Below, in pieces: positions 11,307-19,515 of a DNA stretch of 64,000 nt (position 1 is its first letter; each line of letters begins with the position of its first letter). The stretch covers positions 124,001 to 188,000 of the forward strand of contig JAGTXO010000032.1 of NCBI GenBank assembly GCA_019448385.1, written 5' to 3'. The position numbers were made by a program, and so were the translations under genes. Under the pieces are notes generated by a model. That model had not been told where the DNA came from. It ran no database searches and saw only the letters and a list, made by a program, of their open reading frames with translations. This DNA is from Diacronema lutheri (lineage: Eukaryota; Haptophyta; Pavlovophyceae; Pavlovales; Pavlovaceae).

Positions 11307-11999
11307 ATGCTGCTCGCACGTGTCGGCCGCTTCGCCTCGCTCGCGCGGCCGTTGGCGTGCACAGCGTCCGCGGCGAAGCCGCCGCCCGAGCTCGTCTTCT
11401 TGACCGCGCGCCGCGCATACTCTATCCCCGCGCGCGAGTCCAGCTACCTGCTAGACGCGACCGGCGTGGAGACCTATTCGCCCGCGGCGTCCTGGCTGCA
11501 CTGGGCGATGGCCGCGGGCGTTTTGACGATCGTCGGCACGGTCAAGCTCGCACAGAATTCGACGGCCGAGCAGCGCAAGCGTTGGGGCTGGTCCAAGGCC
11601 GACCTGATGCACCTGCACAAGTCCGTCGCGCTGCTCATGGCGGCGGCCATTGTGCCGCGCGTCGCCGTCCGGCTGCTCTCCTTCGCGCCACCCCTGCCGG
11701 CCGGCCCGGCTCTCGAGCACGCCGCGGCGCACACGTCGCACGCCGCCATGTATGCCTTCCTCCTCGGCTTGCCCGCCTCCGGCATCGCGATGGCCTACTT
11801 CTCGGGCAAGGGGCTGCCCTTCTTCAAGTACACGCTGCCCGGAGCCAAGGTGGCGGACGGCAAATTGGCCAAGAAGTTCTACGGCTGGCACAAGCAGCTC
11901 GGTCAGCTCTTCGTCTACCTCGTGCCGCTGCACATCGGAGCAACGGCGCTGCACGCGTGGAAGGGGCAGAACCTGTTCACGCGCTTCCGCTTCAACTGA
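11307..11999 (+). CDS. Mitochondrial-type cytochrome b561 (bacterial CybB-like)
   Basis: 230 residues from the ATG at 11307. The N-terminus (MLLARVGRFASLARPLACTA, rich in Arg, Ser and Ala) looks like a mitochondrial transit peptide. The rest matches the four-helix di-heme cytochrome b561 family: SWLHWAMAAGV (helix 1 His), LMHLHKSVALLMAAA (helix 2), HTSHAAMYAFLLGLPASGIA (helix 3) and HKQLGQLFVYLVPLHIGATA (helix 4). The conserved His residues that bind heme b are present in each helix. The loop YFSGKGLPFF is also typical. Such proteins move electrons from quinol in the inner membrane. It is intronless. Confidence 0.85.
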   Translation: MLLARVGRFASLARPLACTASAAKPPPELVFLTARRAYSIPARESSYLLDATGVETYSPAASWLHWAMAAGVLTIVGTVKLAQNSTAEQRKRWGWSKADLMHLHKSVALLMAAAIVPRVAVRLLSFAPPLPAGPALEHAAAHTSHAAMYAFLLGLPASGIAMAYFSGKGLPFFKYTLPGAKVADGKLAKKFYGWHKQLGQLFVYLVPLHIGATALHAWKGQNLFTRFRFN

Positions 12000-12028
12000 C
12001 TGATTGACTCTGGCACGCGCGCCACCGT

Positions 12029-12325
12029 GTGCCCACGGCGGCCGCAAGCGTGAGCGTGAGCGGCAGCGTCGAGGATGCGCTTCGCGCGCTTGCCGACGGA
12101 GCGCACTACGTCGGCGTCGGCGCGATGTTTGCCAGCCCGACCAAGCCGGACAAGGCCGCCGTCGGCCTCCCCATGCTCGAGCAGATGCGCGCAGCCCTAG
12201 GGGGCCAGCCGATTGTCGCAATCGGCGGGATTGGCGTCGACACCGCGCCCGCGTGCATCGCGGCGGGCGCTGATGGCGTCGCGCTCGTCTCCGCCATCTT
12301 TGGAGCGGACAGCGTGCGCGACCGC

Positions 12326-12328
<3 letters not shown>
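12029..12328 (+). pseudogene. Thiamine-phosphate synthase (ThiE) fragment
   Basis: About 100 residues match the C-terminal half of ThiE: VSGSVEDALRALADGA, YVGVGAMFASPTKPDKAAVG, PIVAIGGIGVDTAP and AAGADGVALVSAIFGA. ThiE couples the thiazole and pyrimidine moieties to make thiamine phosphate. There is no ATG; the open frame starts from a GTG only 30 bp after the cytochrome gene. The N-terminal half with the pyrimidine-phosphate site is missing, and the fragment runs straight into a 38-nt poly-G run that replaces the last residues. It is either a gene remnant or a mis-joined sequence. Confidence 0.75.

Positions 12329-12366
<38 letters not shown>
12329..12366 (+). repeat. Poly-G tract (38 nt)
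   Basis: A run of 38 G joins the ThiE fragment to the 3' end of the methyltransferase on the opposite strand. It is the longest homopolymer in the window and is abutted by gene sequence on both sides, so it may mark an assembly joint as well as a biological tract. Confidence 0.9.
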
Positions 12367-12367
<1 letters not shown>

Positions 12368-13312
12368 TCAAAAGGCGATCGTCGGCGAGTTGATCCCCGG
12401 CCAGCGGAGGTGCACAGGCACGCGCAACATGCCGCTCGCGCGGTTGGTATGGCACATGCGCTTCCTCACGGCGGTGTCCATCTTGAGCCGGCGCACGTAC
12501 TCATGCAGGCGAACTTCCGTCTCCGTGCGCCGAAGGGACGAGTGCGCGAAGAGCGTGTCGCCAAAGTACGTCAGGCACGTGACGAACAATTAACCCCTGT
12601 CGCCGAGATAAAGGACGAGCTCATATGGCGGCCGCTCGATCGTGAGCAGCGAGAAGGTATATCGAGCCAAGTCGAGGCCGAGCATGATTGCATGCTCCAT
12701 CCCCTCCACGTCGAGCGAGAGGTAGTCGATGCGCGTGGGCGCGCGCAGGTGATCAAGCACCGCAGTCAGCGTGACCGTCGTCATCGCGCCTCGCCGCGCG
12801 GAAGTAGCCGAGCGCGCGGTCGTAACGTTTGGGGCGTCGATACCACCATACTCGGCGTCAAACCGAAATTGGACCACCTGGTTGGCGCGCTCGCCCACAA
12901 CAGCCGCCACCACGGCGCATCGTCGATGGGCGAGGCGCCACAGATATGCCGGGTTCGCCTCGATGCAAATACCATCCCAACCGTGGTTCTTCTCGAGCGT
13001 GAACGTGTTGGACAAGTGCATCGCGTCGTTGGCGGCGAGGTCCACGAAGAAGCCCGACGCGCGTCCTCCGAGGATCAGACTGACCGCAAGGTCCTGCCCC
13101 GACTGCGAGCTCGTCATCGGGTTGCGCGCAGTCAGCGCCTGCGCGCCGACGAAAAAGTGCACAGGCTTAAACCCGTCCACGCGGCGAGCCTCGTCGGCCG
13201 GAAGCGTCGTGCGGCTGAATGCACGCGCCTCCTCCGAGTCGCCCGGGTACGACACGCGCGCACGGACGAGCAAAAGCAAAGAGCAACATATTACTATCTC
13301 GTGCTTCGACAT
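12368..13312 (-). pseudogene. FkbM-type methyltransferase split by an in-frame TAA
   Basis: The frame starts at ATG 13312 (MSKHEIVICCSLLLLVRARV, a signal peptide or anchor) and stays in one frame to 12368. A single TAA at 12592-12590 interrupts it. Before the stop are SSQSGQDLAVSLI, FFVDLAANDAMHLSNTFTLE, WDGICIEANPAYLWRLAHR and IDYLSLDVEGMEHAIM, the SAM-binding signature of the FkbM family, which O-methylates sugars or other small molecules. After the stop the same frame continues with FVTCLTYFGDTLFAHSSL, the family's C-terminal segment. In relatives I recall, the stop position is a Tyr, so a TAY-to-TAA change would explain it. No splice pair removes the stop. The upstream end abuts palindromic repeats at 13.33 kb. 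Either a recent pseudogene or a protein shortened by about 74 residues. Confidence 0.75.
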
Positions 13313-13332
13313 CCGGGGACCCCTCAGCTTTT

Positions 13333-13402
13333 TAATTTGGGAGAATCGCACTTTTCGGCGCAAAAAACGTGGCGCGCCGCGCGCGCACTTTTCGGCGCAC
13401 AG
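13333..13402 (+). repeat. Left copy of a long inverted repeat built on GCACTTTTCGGCGC palindromes
   Basis: About 60 bp starting TTAATTTGGGAGAATCGCAC and including CAAAAAACGTGGCGCG, with two palindromic units. It matches the reverse complement of 19441-19512 almost exactly. The pair brackets 6.2 kb (13.33-19.51 kb). A single further unit lies at 15180-15196. Confidence 0.8.
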
Positions 13403-13503
13403 AACGTGTTTGCCGCACGTTTGGTATGGGGGGTTCGGCTAGTATTGGCCCGCCGTTAGCGTTGGCCCGCGTTCGTGTTTTTGCGCGGGAGACGCCCAAG
13501 TCC

Positions 13504-14538
13504 ATGGGCGGCTCGAGCGGGCGGCTCGGAGGCCAGCTCGGCAGTGCCGCGCGCAACAAGGCAGCCGCCAGCAAGGCCGTGCGGGTCGATGTCGTCCAAG
13601 CACCGCGAGGGCGTCTCTCGACGGGCTCGGCGGGGTCGGCGGAGTCGACGCGGGCGGCGGCGGGCCCGGCGCAAACACCATCGGACGCGTTCGCCTTCAT
13701 GCAGCGGGCGATCGCCGACGGGCAGCAGGCGGCGGCGCTCGAGGCAGAGCTCGCCCGCGTCAAGGCAGAGCTTGACGTGCTCAAGGCGGCGGAGGCGGCG
13801 CGCTCGGCGCGCTTGCGGAGAGCGCTGTCGGCCGCGCCGGCCGGCCACACGCGCGGGCAGGGCTCTGCAGCCGCGCAAGCCACGGCTGTTCAAGCCGCGC
13901 GCGTCCAGTCGGCGGCGCCGCTCGTCATCGGCCGCAACAAGCAGGCGCGCCGGGTGCTCGCGTCAGTCTCGCGCGGCCAGGAGCTGCTCATCAAGCCCAA
14001 GGCGTCGTACTGCCAGTACACCTTTGCGGACGTCTGCGACCTGTGCACGCAGATCACCAACGGGGAGCTCACACTTGCGGAGATCAGGAGCAGCCCGGGC
14101 GCGTACAAGGTGCCGCGCAAGACGCTCGAGCGCTGGCTTAAGAAGCGCGAGCGCGACGGTGCGCCGCTCTGGCTCGTGAGGCGCGACGAGCAGAGGCGCA
14201 CGACGCTGCCTAAGTCTGGCGGCGGCCTGGTGCTTGGCGACGCCGTGGAGAAGAAGCTCATGCTCACGATCGCCGATGGCGCGCTGATGCATTGCCCGTA
14301 CCGCTACGTTGAGATCGTCGAGCTGGTCCGCGGCACCGCGATCGAGCTCGGGTGCGTCGTCAAGAAGACGGGCTTACCTTACACGCAGGTGACGGACAGC
14401 TCTGTCGTCGCGCGCTGCTGCCCGTCGTGCGACATGATGCTTGTCGCGGGTCTGCCTGCGCCCGACGAGAATGGCCACATCTGGTGCGACGAGTGCGGAG
14501 GGGCCCTCAGCGGCGATGAGTCCGCGCCTAAAATCTGA
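13504..14538 (+). CDS. Helix-turn-helix protein of the TA-flanked element (transposase N-terminus?)
   Basis: 344 residues from ATG 13504; an ATG at 13426 lies inside the terminal repeat and is less likely. A coiled coil spans about residues 70-110 (QQAAALEAELARVKAELDVL). Residues about 175-235 look like a DNA-binding helix-turn-helix (FADVCDLCTQITNGELTLAE then VPRKTLERWLKKRERDG). A second helical segment follows (VEKKLMLTIADGALMHCP), as in the Psq plus CENP-B double HTH of pogo-type transposases. The C-terminus holds two CxxC pairs (RCCPSCDMM and WCDECGG), a likely zinc ribbon. No DDE/D catalytic residues follow. The reading is based on layout, not on a close match. Confidence 0.5.
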   Translation: MGGSSGRLGGQLGSAARNKAAASKAVRVDVVQAPRGRLSTGSAGSAESTRAAAGPAQTPSDAFAFMQRAIADGQQAAALEAELARVKAELDVLKAAEAARSARLRRALSAAPAGHTRGQGSAAAQATAVQAARVQSAAPLVIGRNKQARRVLASVSRGQELLIKPKASYCQYTFADVCDLCTQITNGELTLAEIRSSPGAYKVPRKTLERWLKKRERDGAPLWLVRRDEQRRTTLPKSGGGLVLGDAVEKKLMLTIADGALMHCPYRYVEIVELVRGTAIELGCVVKKTGLPYTQVTDSSVVARCCPSCDMMLVAGLPAPDENGHIWCDECGGALSGDESAPKI

Positions 14539-14654
14539 TTCTGGCTGCATCAGCATGCGGCCGCGACCGCGCCTGCGGCCACGGGCACCTGCCGCCAGCC
14601 GCCTGCCGCTGAGTGCCGGCCGGCTGCGCATGAACGGTTGCGCGGCATACTAGC

Positions 14655-14886
14655 GGCTCATTGGTGGTCGAGTCGTGGTCCTTGAGCACTCTATGTTCGC
14701 TCTGTGTGGACTCGGCGAGGAGCCACGCGCAAGCAGCGCATTCACGACTTCACGTGCGCCGCGTGACAGTGTCCACGCTCGACCACCACCACGACGGTGC
14801 GCGCGCGGCTGCGCGTGGCAGGCGCATCGTGCATGGCCTCCGAGCGGTTCATTGGTGGTCGAGTCGCCGCCCTTGAGCGCTCTGCA
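14655..14886 (+). repeat. Pair of direct repeats inside the TA-flanked element
   Basis: A segment reading CATTGGTGGTCGAGTCG then CTTGAGC-R-CTCT occurs at about 14659-14693 and again at about 14848-14886. An inverted CTCGACCACCACCACGA lies between them (about 14778). They sit in the 3' non-coding part of the element, where subterminal repeats bound by a transposase are often found. Confidence 0.6.
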
Positions 14887-15202
14887 TGAAGCTGGGAAGA
14901 GGAGCGCGCTCAGCGCGCGCCATGCGCGCGCCCGGTCAGTGTTGGCCCAGAGGAGATTTTTTGGGTCAGTTTGGGCGCGCTGTCGCGGCGCGAGGTGAGC
15001 TCGGTGGCCGAGTTCGCCAGTGGCAAAGTTAGCGAGACGGACGTGCCCAAGCCGTTGCCGAAAGCGCGAGGTCTCACGCCCAGCCGGACGGGCGTCAGCC
15101 ATGTTGGCGTTGCGACTGGTTTTGGCGGTTATCGTGGGCCAATACTTGCCGAACCCCCCATAAGTCCGGATCCGGACTCGCACTTTTCGGCGCAGAACTT
15201 GC

Positions 15203-15845
15203 ATATTCGCATAAGCGCGCGAAGATGGTGTGGCGCGCCTTTACTTGCCGTGCGTCGCGCGTGCCCGCGCCAAGTCAGTGGCTTCGAGCGAGGCGGGTTG
15301 TGGTGCACGCGTGGGCTGGGACATTGTCTGCACGCTTTCGCAGCGCATGTTGCTTGTTGTTCGCACGAGCCGCGAGCCGTTCCGCGAGCCGTATCGGCTC
15401 GCGCGGCGCGGCGCGCCAGGGAAGTGCGCGAGCGCGCGCCGGGTGAGCACGCGCGGGCGATGCAGGGGCGATGCAGTGCGCATGGACCCCTCGCACCAGC
15501 GCACGCGGCTATTACCTCACGTGCGCGCGCACGTGCACTCGCGCGACTGCGCGTGCGCGCGTGGTCGCTCGAGTGTTTGCACTCGCCGTGAACGAGGTCA
15601 CGCGCGCGCGTGGTGTGCGTGTGCGAGTCGCGCGCGTGCGACACGAGGGTGTGCGCCTGTGCACATTCATGCACAACGCGCGTGCGCTTGCCGCGCATCG
15701 CTGCGTGCACGTGCACGTGGATAAATGAGCAGCAGCTAAGCGCTCTGCGTGCCCCCGACGTGGTCAAGAGGGTGCAGGGCACGCGAGAGCTCGCGGGAAG
15801 GATGGCTCACCACTGCACGGTCCTCCTCGACAGCGCGGAACACGT
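15203..15845. other. Stretch without a recognisable gene
   Basis: Very rich in alternating GC and in GTGCGCGT/ACGTGCAC type simple sequence. Short open frames on both strands have compositionally random products. I see no gene, RNA or element end here apart from the repeat unit near 15180. Confidence 0.5.
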
Positions 15846-16073
15846 CTACCAGGTGGGCAGGCTGAGCAGCTCGCATCCGGGCGGCTTGCAAACGTCGAGC
15901 ACGACAGAGCCGACGAGCTGGTCGGAGTCCACGCACTCGGGCGCGATCAGCAGCGCGAAACGCCGCGTCGACGCGCTGCCCGCCGCCACGTCGCGCTCCA
16001 TCACCATGTCGTCGCCCATGATGGCGGTGAGCGGCTCGAGCTCGGCATAGGCCTCGTCGGCGTCGTCGACCAT
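15846..16073 (-). CDS. RWD-domain-like protein fragment
   Basis: From ATG 16073 the product is 75 residues: MVDDADEAYAELEPLTAIMG, then FALLIAPECVDSDQLVGSVV and LDVCKPPGCELL. The start resembles the first helix and strands of RWD domains (RWDD1/GIR2 type, which bind translation-factor partners), but the domain is cut after about half its length. The frame ends CTG|GTAGAC, a possible 5' splice site, so further exons may exist, but none was recognised downstream. Gene fragment or first exon; weakly supported. Confidence 0.35.
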   Translation of the reverse strand: MVDDADEAYAELEPLTAIMGDDMVMERDVAAGSASTRRFALLIAPECVDSDQLVGSVVLDVCKPPGCELLSLPTW

Positions 16074-16111
16074 CACGCGAGGCAGCGATGCGACTGTTTG
16101 ACACGTCTTTG

Positions 16112-16360
16112 CGTGCTGGGCTGAGCGCAGCTTAGCGTGCTTCCTGTTTGCGCAGCGCGCAGCGTGCCGCGCGCTCCCCGCCGCGCCGCGCGCACGCACA
16201 TGCCTGCAGCGCACGGCGGCTCGACACCGCTAACCTTTTGTGCCTCTTGCTCCGCGCCCTCGCGCGCGCGGCACGCGGTGGGTTCGCTGATGGTCTGCGC
16301 GCTGATGGGCTGGGCGCAGCTTAGCTTGCTCTGCCCAGCGCAACACGCCGCGCGCCGCGC
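16112..16360 (+). repeat. Direct repeat around GCGCAGCTTAGC
   Basis: GGGCTGAGCGCAGCTTAGCG (from 16118) is repeated as GGGCTGGGCGCAGCTTAGCT (from about 16307). Each copy is followed by partly similar GC-rich sequence. It lies just upstream of the decayed Fanzor-element copy and may belong to its boundary. Confidence 0.5.
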
Positions 16361-16376
16361 GCGACCGCGCGAGCGC

Positions 16377-18470
16377 GCGAGCGCGATTGGCGGCTCTTGC
16401 CCAGAGAGGTGCGCGCGGCGCGGCTGCTGCCGCTGTCGCCCCCGCCGCCGTTGCGTGCGCCGCCACACGCGCCGCCATGCGGCTAAAACGCTCACGCGCC
16501 CGCGGCCTGGTGCGCTGCACGCTGCGCGCAGGTATCGCGCCTCGTGCGCCTCACCGCGGGCGCCATCTGGGAGACACTCGGGTGGGAAGAGCTGTACGTG
16601 CACCTCGAGGCGTTGGACCTAGCCGCTCAAGTGGATCGCCCGAGGCCGCTCAGTTGTCCCGCCAACGTCCGACGCGCGCGGCCGAGCTGCTCGCCGCGGC
16701 CGCGCGCGGCAGAGCCGACGGGGCGGATGCCGCGCGCGCGCTGCTCGGCGGCACGCCGCGCCTGCTCGTCGTGCTCCCCTGGGTGCCCGTCGCCGCGCCG
16801 TCCGGCGAGCCGCCGCGCCCGGTCGGGCTGCTCGTCGCCGACCGGCCGACGGACGACTCGCGCCCCGCCGCGCTCGTGCGCTACGACTTTGCGCCGCTCG
16901 ACGCGGACGTGGCCGTCGCGGTCGGCGCGCATGCCGTCGCGCTGGCCAATGCGATCTGGCCGCTGCTCGCGGCCGAGGGGGAGCCGCAGCCATCGCCCGT
17001 CGTGCGCTCGCAGCCGCGCGGCGGCGACGATGGCGCGCGTGCGCTCGCAACATTCGCGTGCCTCGACGCGCTGATGACCGCCGGCGTCGGCGCGCACGGC
17101 CTCGCGGGCGGCGCGGGCATGCTGCCCGCGCTGGTCGCGCGAGGCGCCGCGGCCGTCCAGCGCGAGCGGCAGCTGCGCGCGGTCGCCGAGAGGCTGGGCG
17201 GCACGGTCGCTGGCTGGCCGGACACGGGCGCGAGCGCGGCGGGCGCGAGCGTCGACGAGGAGGCGCGCACGTACGAGGTCGGGGCGGTCATCGGCGAGCT
17301 TTTAGTTCCGGATCAGGTGGCTGGGCTACGACGAGAGCGCCGACACGTGGGAGCCTGAGGCCAACGTGGGCAGCGACCTCGTCGCCCAGTTCCGCAAGAC
17401 GTGCGACGAGCAGAAGCGGCGCGCGGGCGGATCGGGCAGCGGCAGCGGCGGCGCGGGCGCGGCGTCGGCATTGGCGTCGGCGCCGCTTCGCGCGCACGGC
17501 GTCTCGGGCGCCGCGGGCAAGCGCGCCGCGGCGGGTGCCGCCGCGCGCGCGCGCGACGCCGCGGGCGCGCTCGCGCCGAGCGTTCCCCGCGCGCGCGGCG
17601 TCGAGAGCGCGCGCGTGGACGAGCCCGCTGCGCCGAGCGCGCGCGCCGCCGGCGGCGCGACGGCGCGCACGCGCGGCAGCGTGCTCCCGGGCTTCGTGGT
17701 CAGGCGCTCGACGCTCAACGCGGGGCCGCAGGCGGTGACGGCGCAGCCCGGTGCGCGGAAGGAGCAGCGGCGCATCGCGGCGGCCGTGCACAGGCTCACG
17801 ACACAGGCGTACCGCGTCATCAACAAGGTGGTGCGCGACGAGGCTGCGGTGGCGAGCGCGCAGGCCGCCGGCGCGGCGTCGGGCGGCCCGTCGACCAGCG
17901 TGCACACGTCGACCACGATGGACAGGGGAACCGTCCGCGCGATCTTCTCGGCGATCGGCTGGCACAAGGACGAGAGCACGTACGGTGCAGCCCCCCCCCC
18001 CCCCCCCCCCCAACCCCCCCCGCCGAGCAAGCCGCCGCGCAGACCAAGGCGGCGACGGCGCGCGCCGTCGGCGAGATAGCCGAGGGCGTCCAGCCCGTCT
18101 GCGCGGTGGGCCTCGCGCAGATCCTCAGGGAGGAGGCGACGCAGGTGTCCACCGCGTGCCTGGTGCACCCATCGCGCGTCGAAAACGGGCTGCTCCGCGA
18201 CGTTGTCCGCGCGGCAGTCGAGCGCGACGAGGCGCTCTTCGCGCGCCCGAGATGTAGCGAAACGCGCGCGTGCGCGAGCTGCGCGAGCGGCTGCTGCGTG
18301 GCGACGTGGCGGGCGCGCGCGCCAACTGCCTCGCCGCGCTCAACGACTACCTGCCCGACATGGTCCTCCACGGCATCGACTACGGGTGCACGCCCACGTG
18401 GAACTACAACCGACACACGACGCGCTACTTCCTCGTGCAGATCCGCAACCTGCAGCACGTGGCCTCTGGT
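16377..18470 (+). pseudogene. Decayed, rearranged copy of the Fanzor element gene
   Basis: Two blocks match the large gene at 28-43.6 kb. Block A (16377-16640) corresponds to 41787-42025: the last intron with its GCGCAG acceptor and the start of the Fanzor core (SAIW; LKALDL; KW). Block B (16667-about 18468) corresponds to 39857-about 41672, more than 95% identical by eye. The block order is reversed relative to the intact gene. The copy is dead: 33 bp are lost inside the chromodomain (near 17300) with a frame break, a poly-C run replaces coding sequence at 17991-18021, and small indels break the frame near 18255. It shows that this family has more than one copy in the genome. Confidence 0.85.
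17991..18021 (+). repeat. Poly-C tract that replaced coding sequence in the decayed copy
   Basis: A 21-nt C run, AA, then 8 more C lie where the intact paralogue (41201-41221) reads GCCCCGAGGCAAGCCCGCC. The flanks on both sides are identical, so the tract arose within this copy (or in its assembly) after duplication. Confidence 0.85.
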
Positions 18471-18540
18471 TGCCTGCTGCAATCCCGCCGCATCGCTTTG
18501 CAAACGAAAACGCTGGCTTCGTCGCGCGCTCAAGCACGCC

Positions 18541-19083
18541 TGTTTTGATCGACGGGTTCAACCAGAGGCCATCCACATCGGATGGAAGCGAGCCGTCCAT
18601 TGGCGCCCAGTGGTCGTGTTTTTCTGGCCGCATTGCGACGCTGAGCGACGAGGACAAGGAGAAGATGTGCATCAGTTGGCAGTCTTTCCGCAGGTGCGCC
18701 GTGTGCAAGTGCCACATTCACACAGCGTTCAGGTGCCCAGACGTACGGCAGGGTGACGAGGAGGGAGAGCTCTTTTGTGCGCATTGCTTTGCCCTCAACA
18801 ACTTGAATGGTTCTTGGCGTGACCTCCCGCTAGGTGGCGGCCGACAGTATGCCAGAAGTTTTGGACGTCTCGGCCGGCGACGACAGCGACTTCGCTCCCT
18901 GCGCGCAGAAGGACAAACAGCAGCGACCCACACCGAGCTGGTGGCCTTGGTGCTGGTCATGGCGGGGCGTCGAGCCGACAGCTTCAGGCGTGCACAGTCT
19001 GCAAGCAGCAGGGGCACAACTGCATGCAGCAGGGGCACAACATGCGCACTTGCCCTGTCCAGGCTCAGCGCCGGGGCATTTAA
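18541..19083 (+). pseudogene. Zinc-binding fragments of a mobile-element protein
   Basis: Two cysteine clusters in different frames. The first (about 18660-18790) reads CAVCKCHIHTAFRCP and ELFCAHCFALNN. The second (18991-19083) reads CTVCKQQGHN then GHNMRTCPVQ, the zinc-knuckle pattern C-x2-C-x3-GHN-x-RTC seen at the C-termini of Mutator-like transposases. Neither is part of a complete gene. It follows the decayed element copy directly. Likely transposon debris. Confidence 0.5.
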
Positions 19084-19129
19084 GGGTCATGTCAGGGGCG
19101 CTCGTAAGCAAGCGGCGGTATGATGCAGC

Positions 19130-19376
19130 GTGCCATGGGCGAGCTGGATCGTACACACACGATTGCTAGATCGCACGACAGTCGCTGAGCGCCGAATTGT
19201 AGACCATCGCATCGTGCGGCGTAAAATACTAACGACGCTTACAGGCGGGTCAGCAGGAGGGGCGCGCACGGGGCCGAGGCGTGACGGAGGGAGCGAGCAA
19301 AAGGGCGCACGCAACATCAGGCCGAAATCAGGGCGTCGACCCTGTGCACGCCGGCAGCGGGAACGGCAATACGCAC
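19130..19376. other. Spacer with mixed repeats, no gene seen
   Basis: Lower GC than its surroundings, with a short run of A+T around GTAAAATACTAACG (about 19220-19236). No reading frame or RNA signature is convincing. It leads into the palindrome array. Confidence 0.4.
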
Positions 19377-19515
19377 CATGCGCCGAAAAGTGCGCACCAT
19401 GCGCCGAAAAGTGCGCAAAGCGCGCACTTTTCGGCGCAGACGCCATCGTGCGCCGAAAAGTGCGCGCGCCACGTTTTTTGCGCCGAAAAGTGCGATTCTC
19501 CCTTTTAATTTTCAA
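19377..19515 (+). repeat. Array of GCGCCGAAAAGTGCGC palindromes; right copy of the long inverted repeat
   Basis: Five units of the core CGCCGAAAAGTGCG (or its complement CGCACTTTTCGGCG) lie at about 19380, 19397, 19423, 19450 and 19477 in mixed orientation, two of them joined by CACCAT. The last 70 bp are the reverse complement of 13333-13402. The core is an imperfect palindrome (GCGC ... GCGC arms around an A4/T4 stretch). Confidence 0.85.

Larger units (their letters stand above)
13427..15160 (+). mobile_element. 1.7-kb DNA element with terminal inverted repeats and TA flanks
   Basis: The ends are inverted copies: TGGGGGGTTCGGC then TAGTATTGGCCC at the left, and the complement ending GCCGAACCCCCCA at the right. 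Only one mismatch lies in the first 25 bp. Both ends are flanked by TA (13425-13426 and 15161-15162), the target duplication expected of Tc1/mariner-pogo type transposons. The element carries one open frame with helix-turn-helix character (13504-14538) and internal short repeats, but no recognisable DDE catalytic domain. It is therefore probably a defective or non-autonomous element. Confidence 0.7.

Noticed and set aside
12330-13459. Extension of the ThiE frame through poly-G to a 476-codon protein
   Set aside because: After the poly-G the frame is antisense to the FkbM methyltransferase and has no recognisable content.
19377-19515. CRISPR-like array
   Set aside because: Units are palindromes in mixed orientation with irregular, very short gaps, in a eukaryotic genome; no spacers of constant length and no cas genes.
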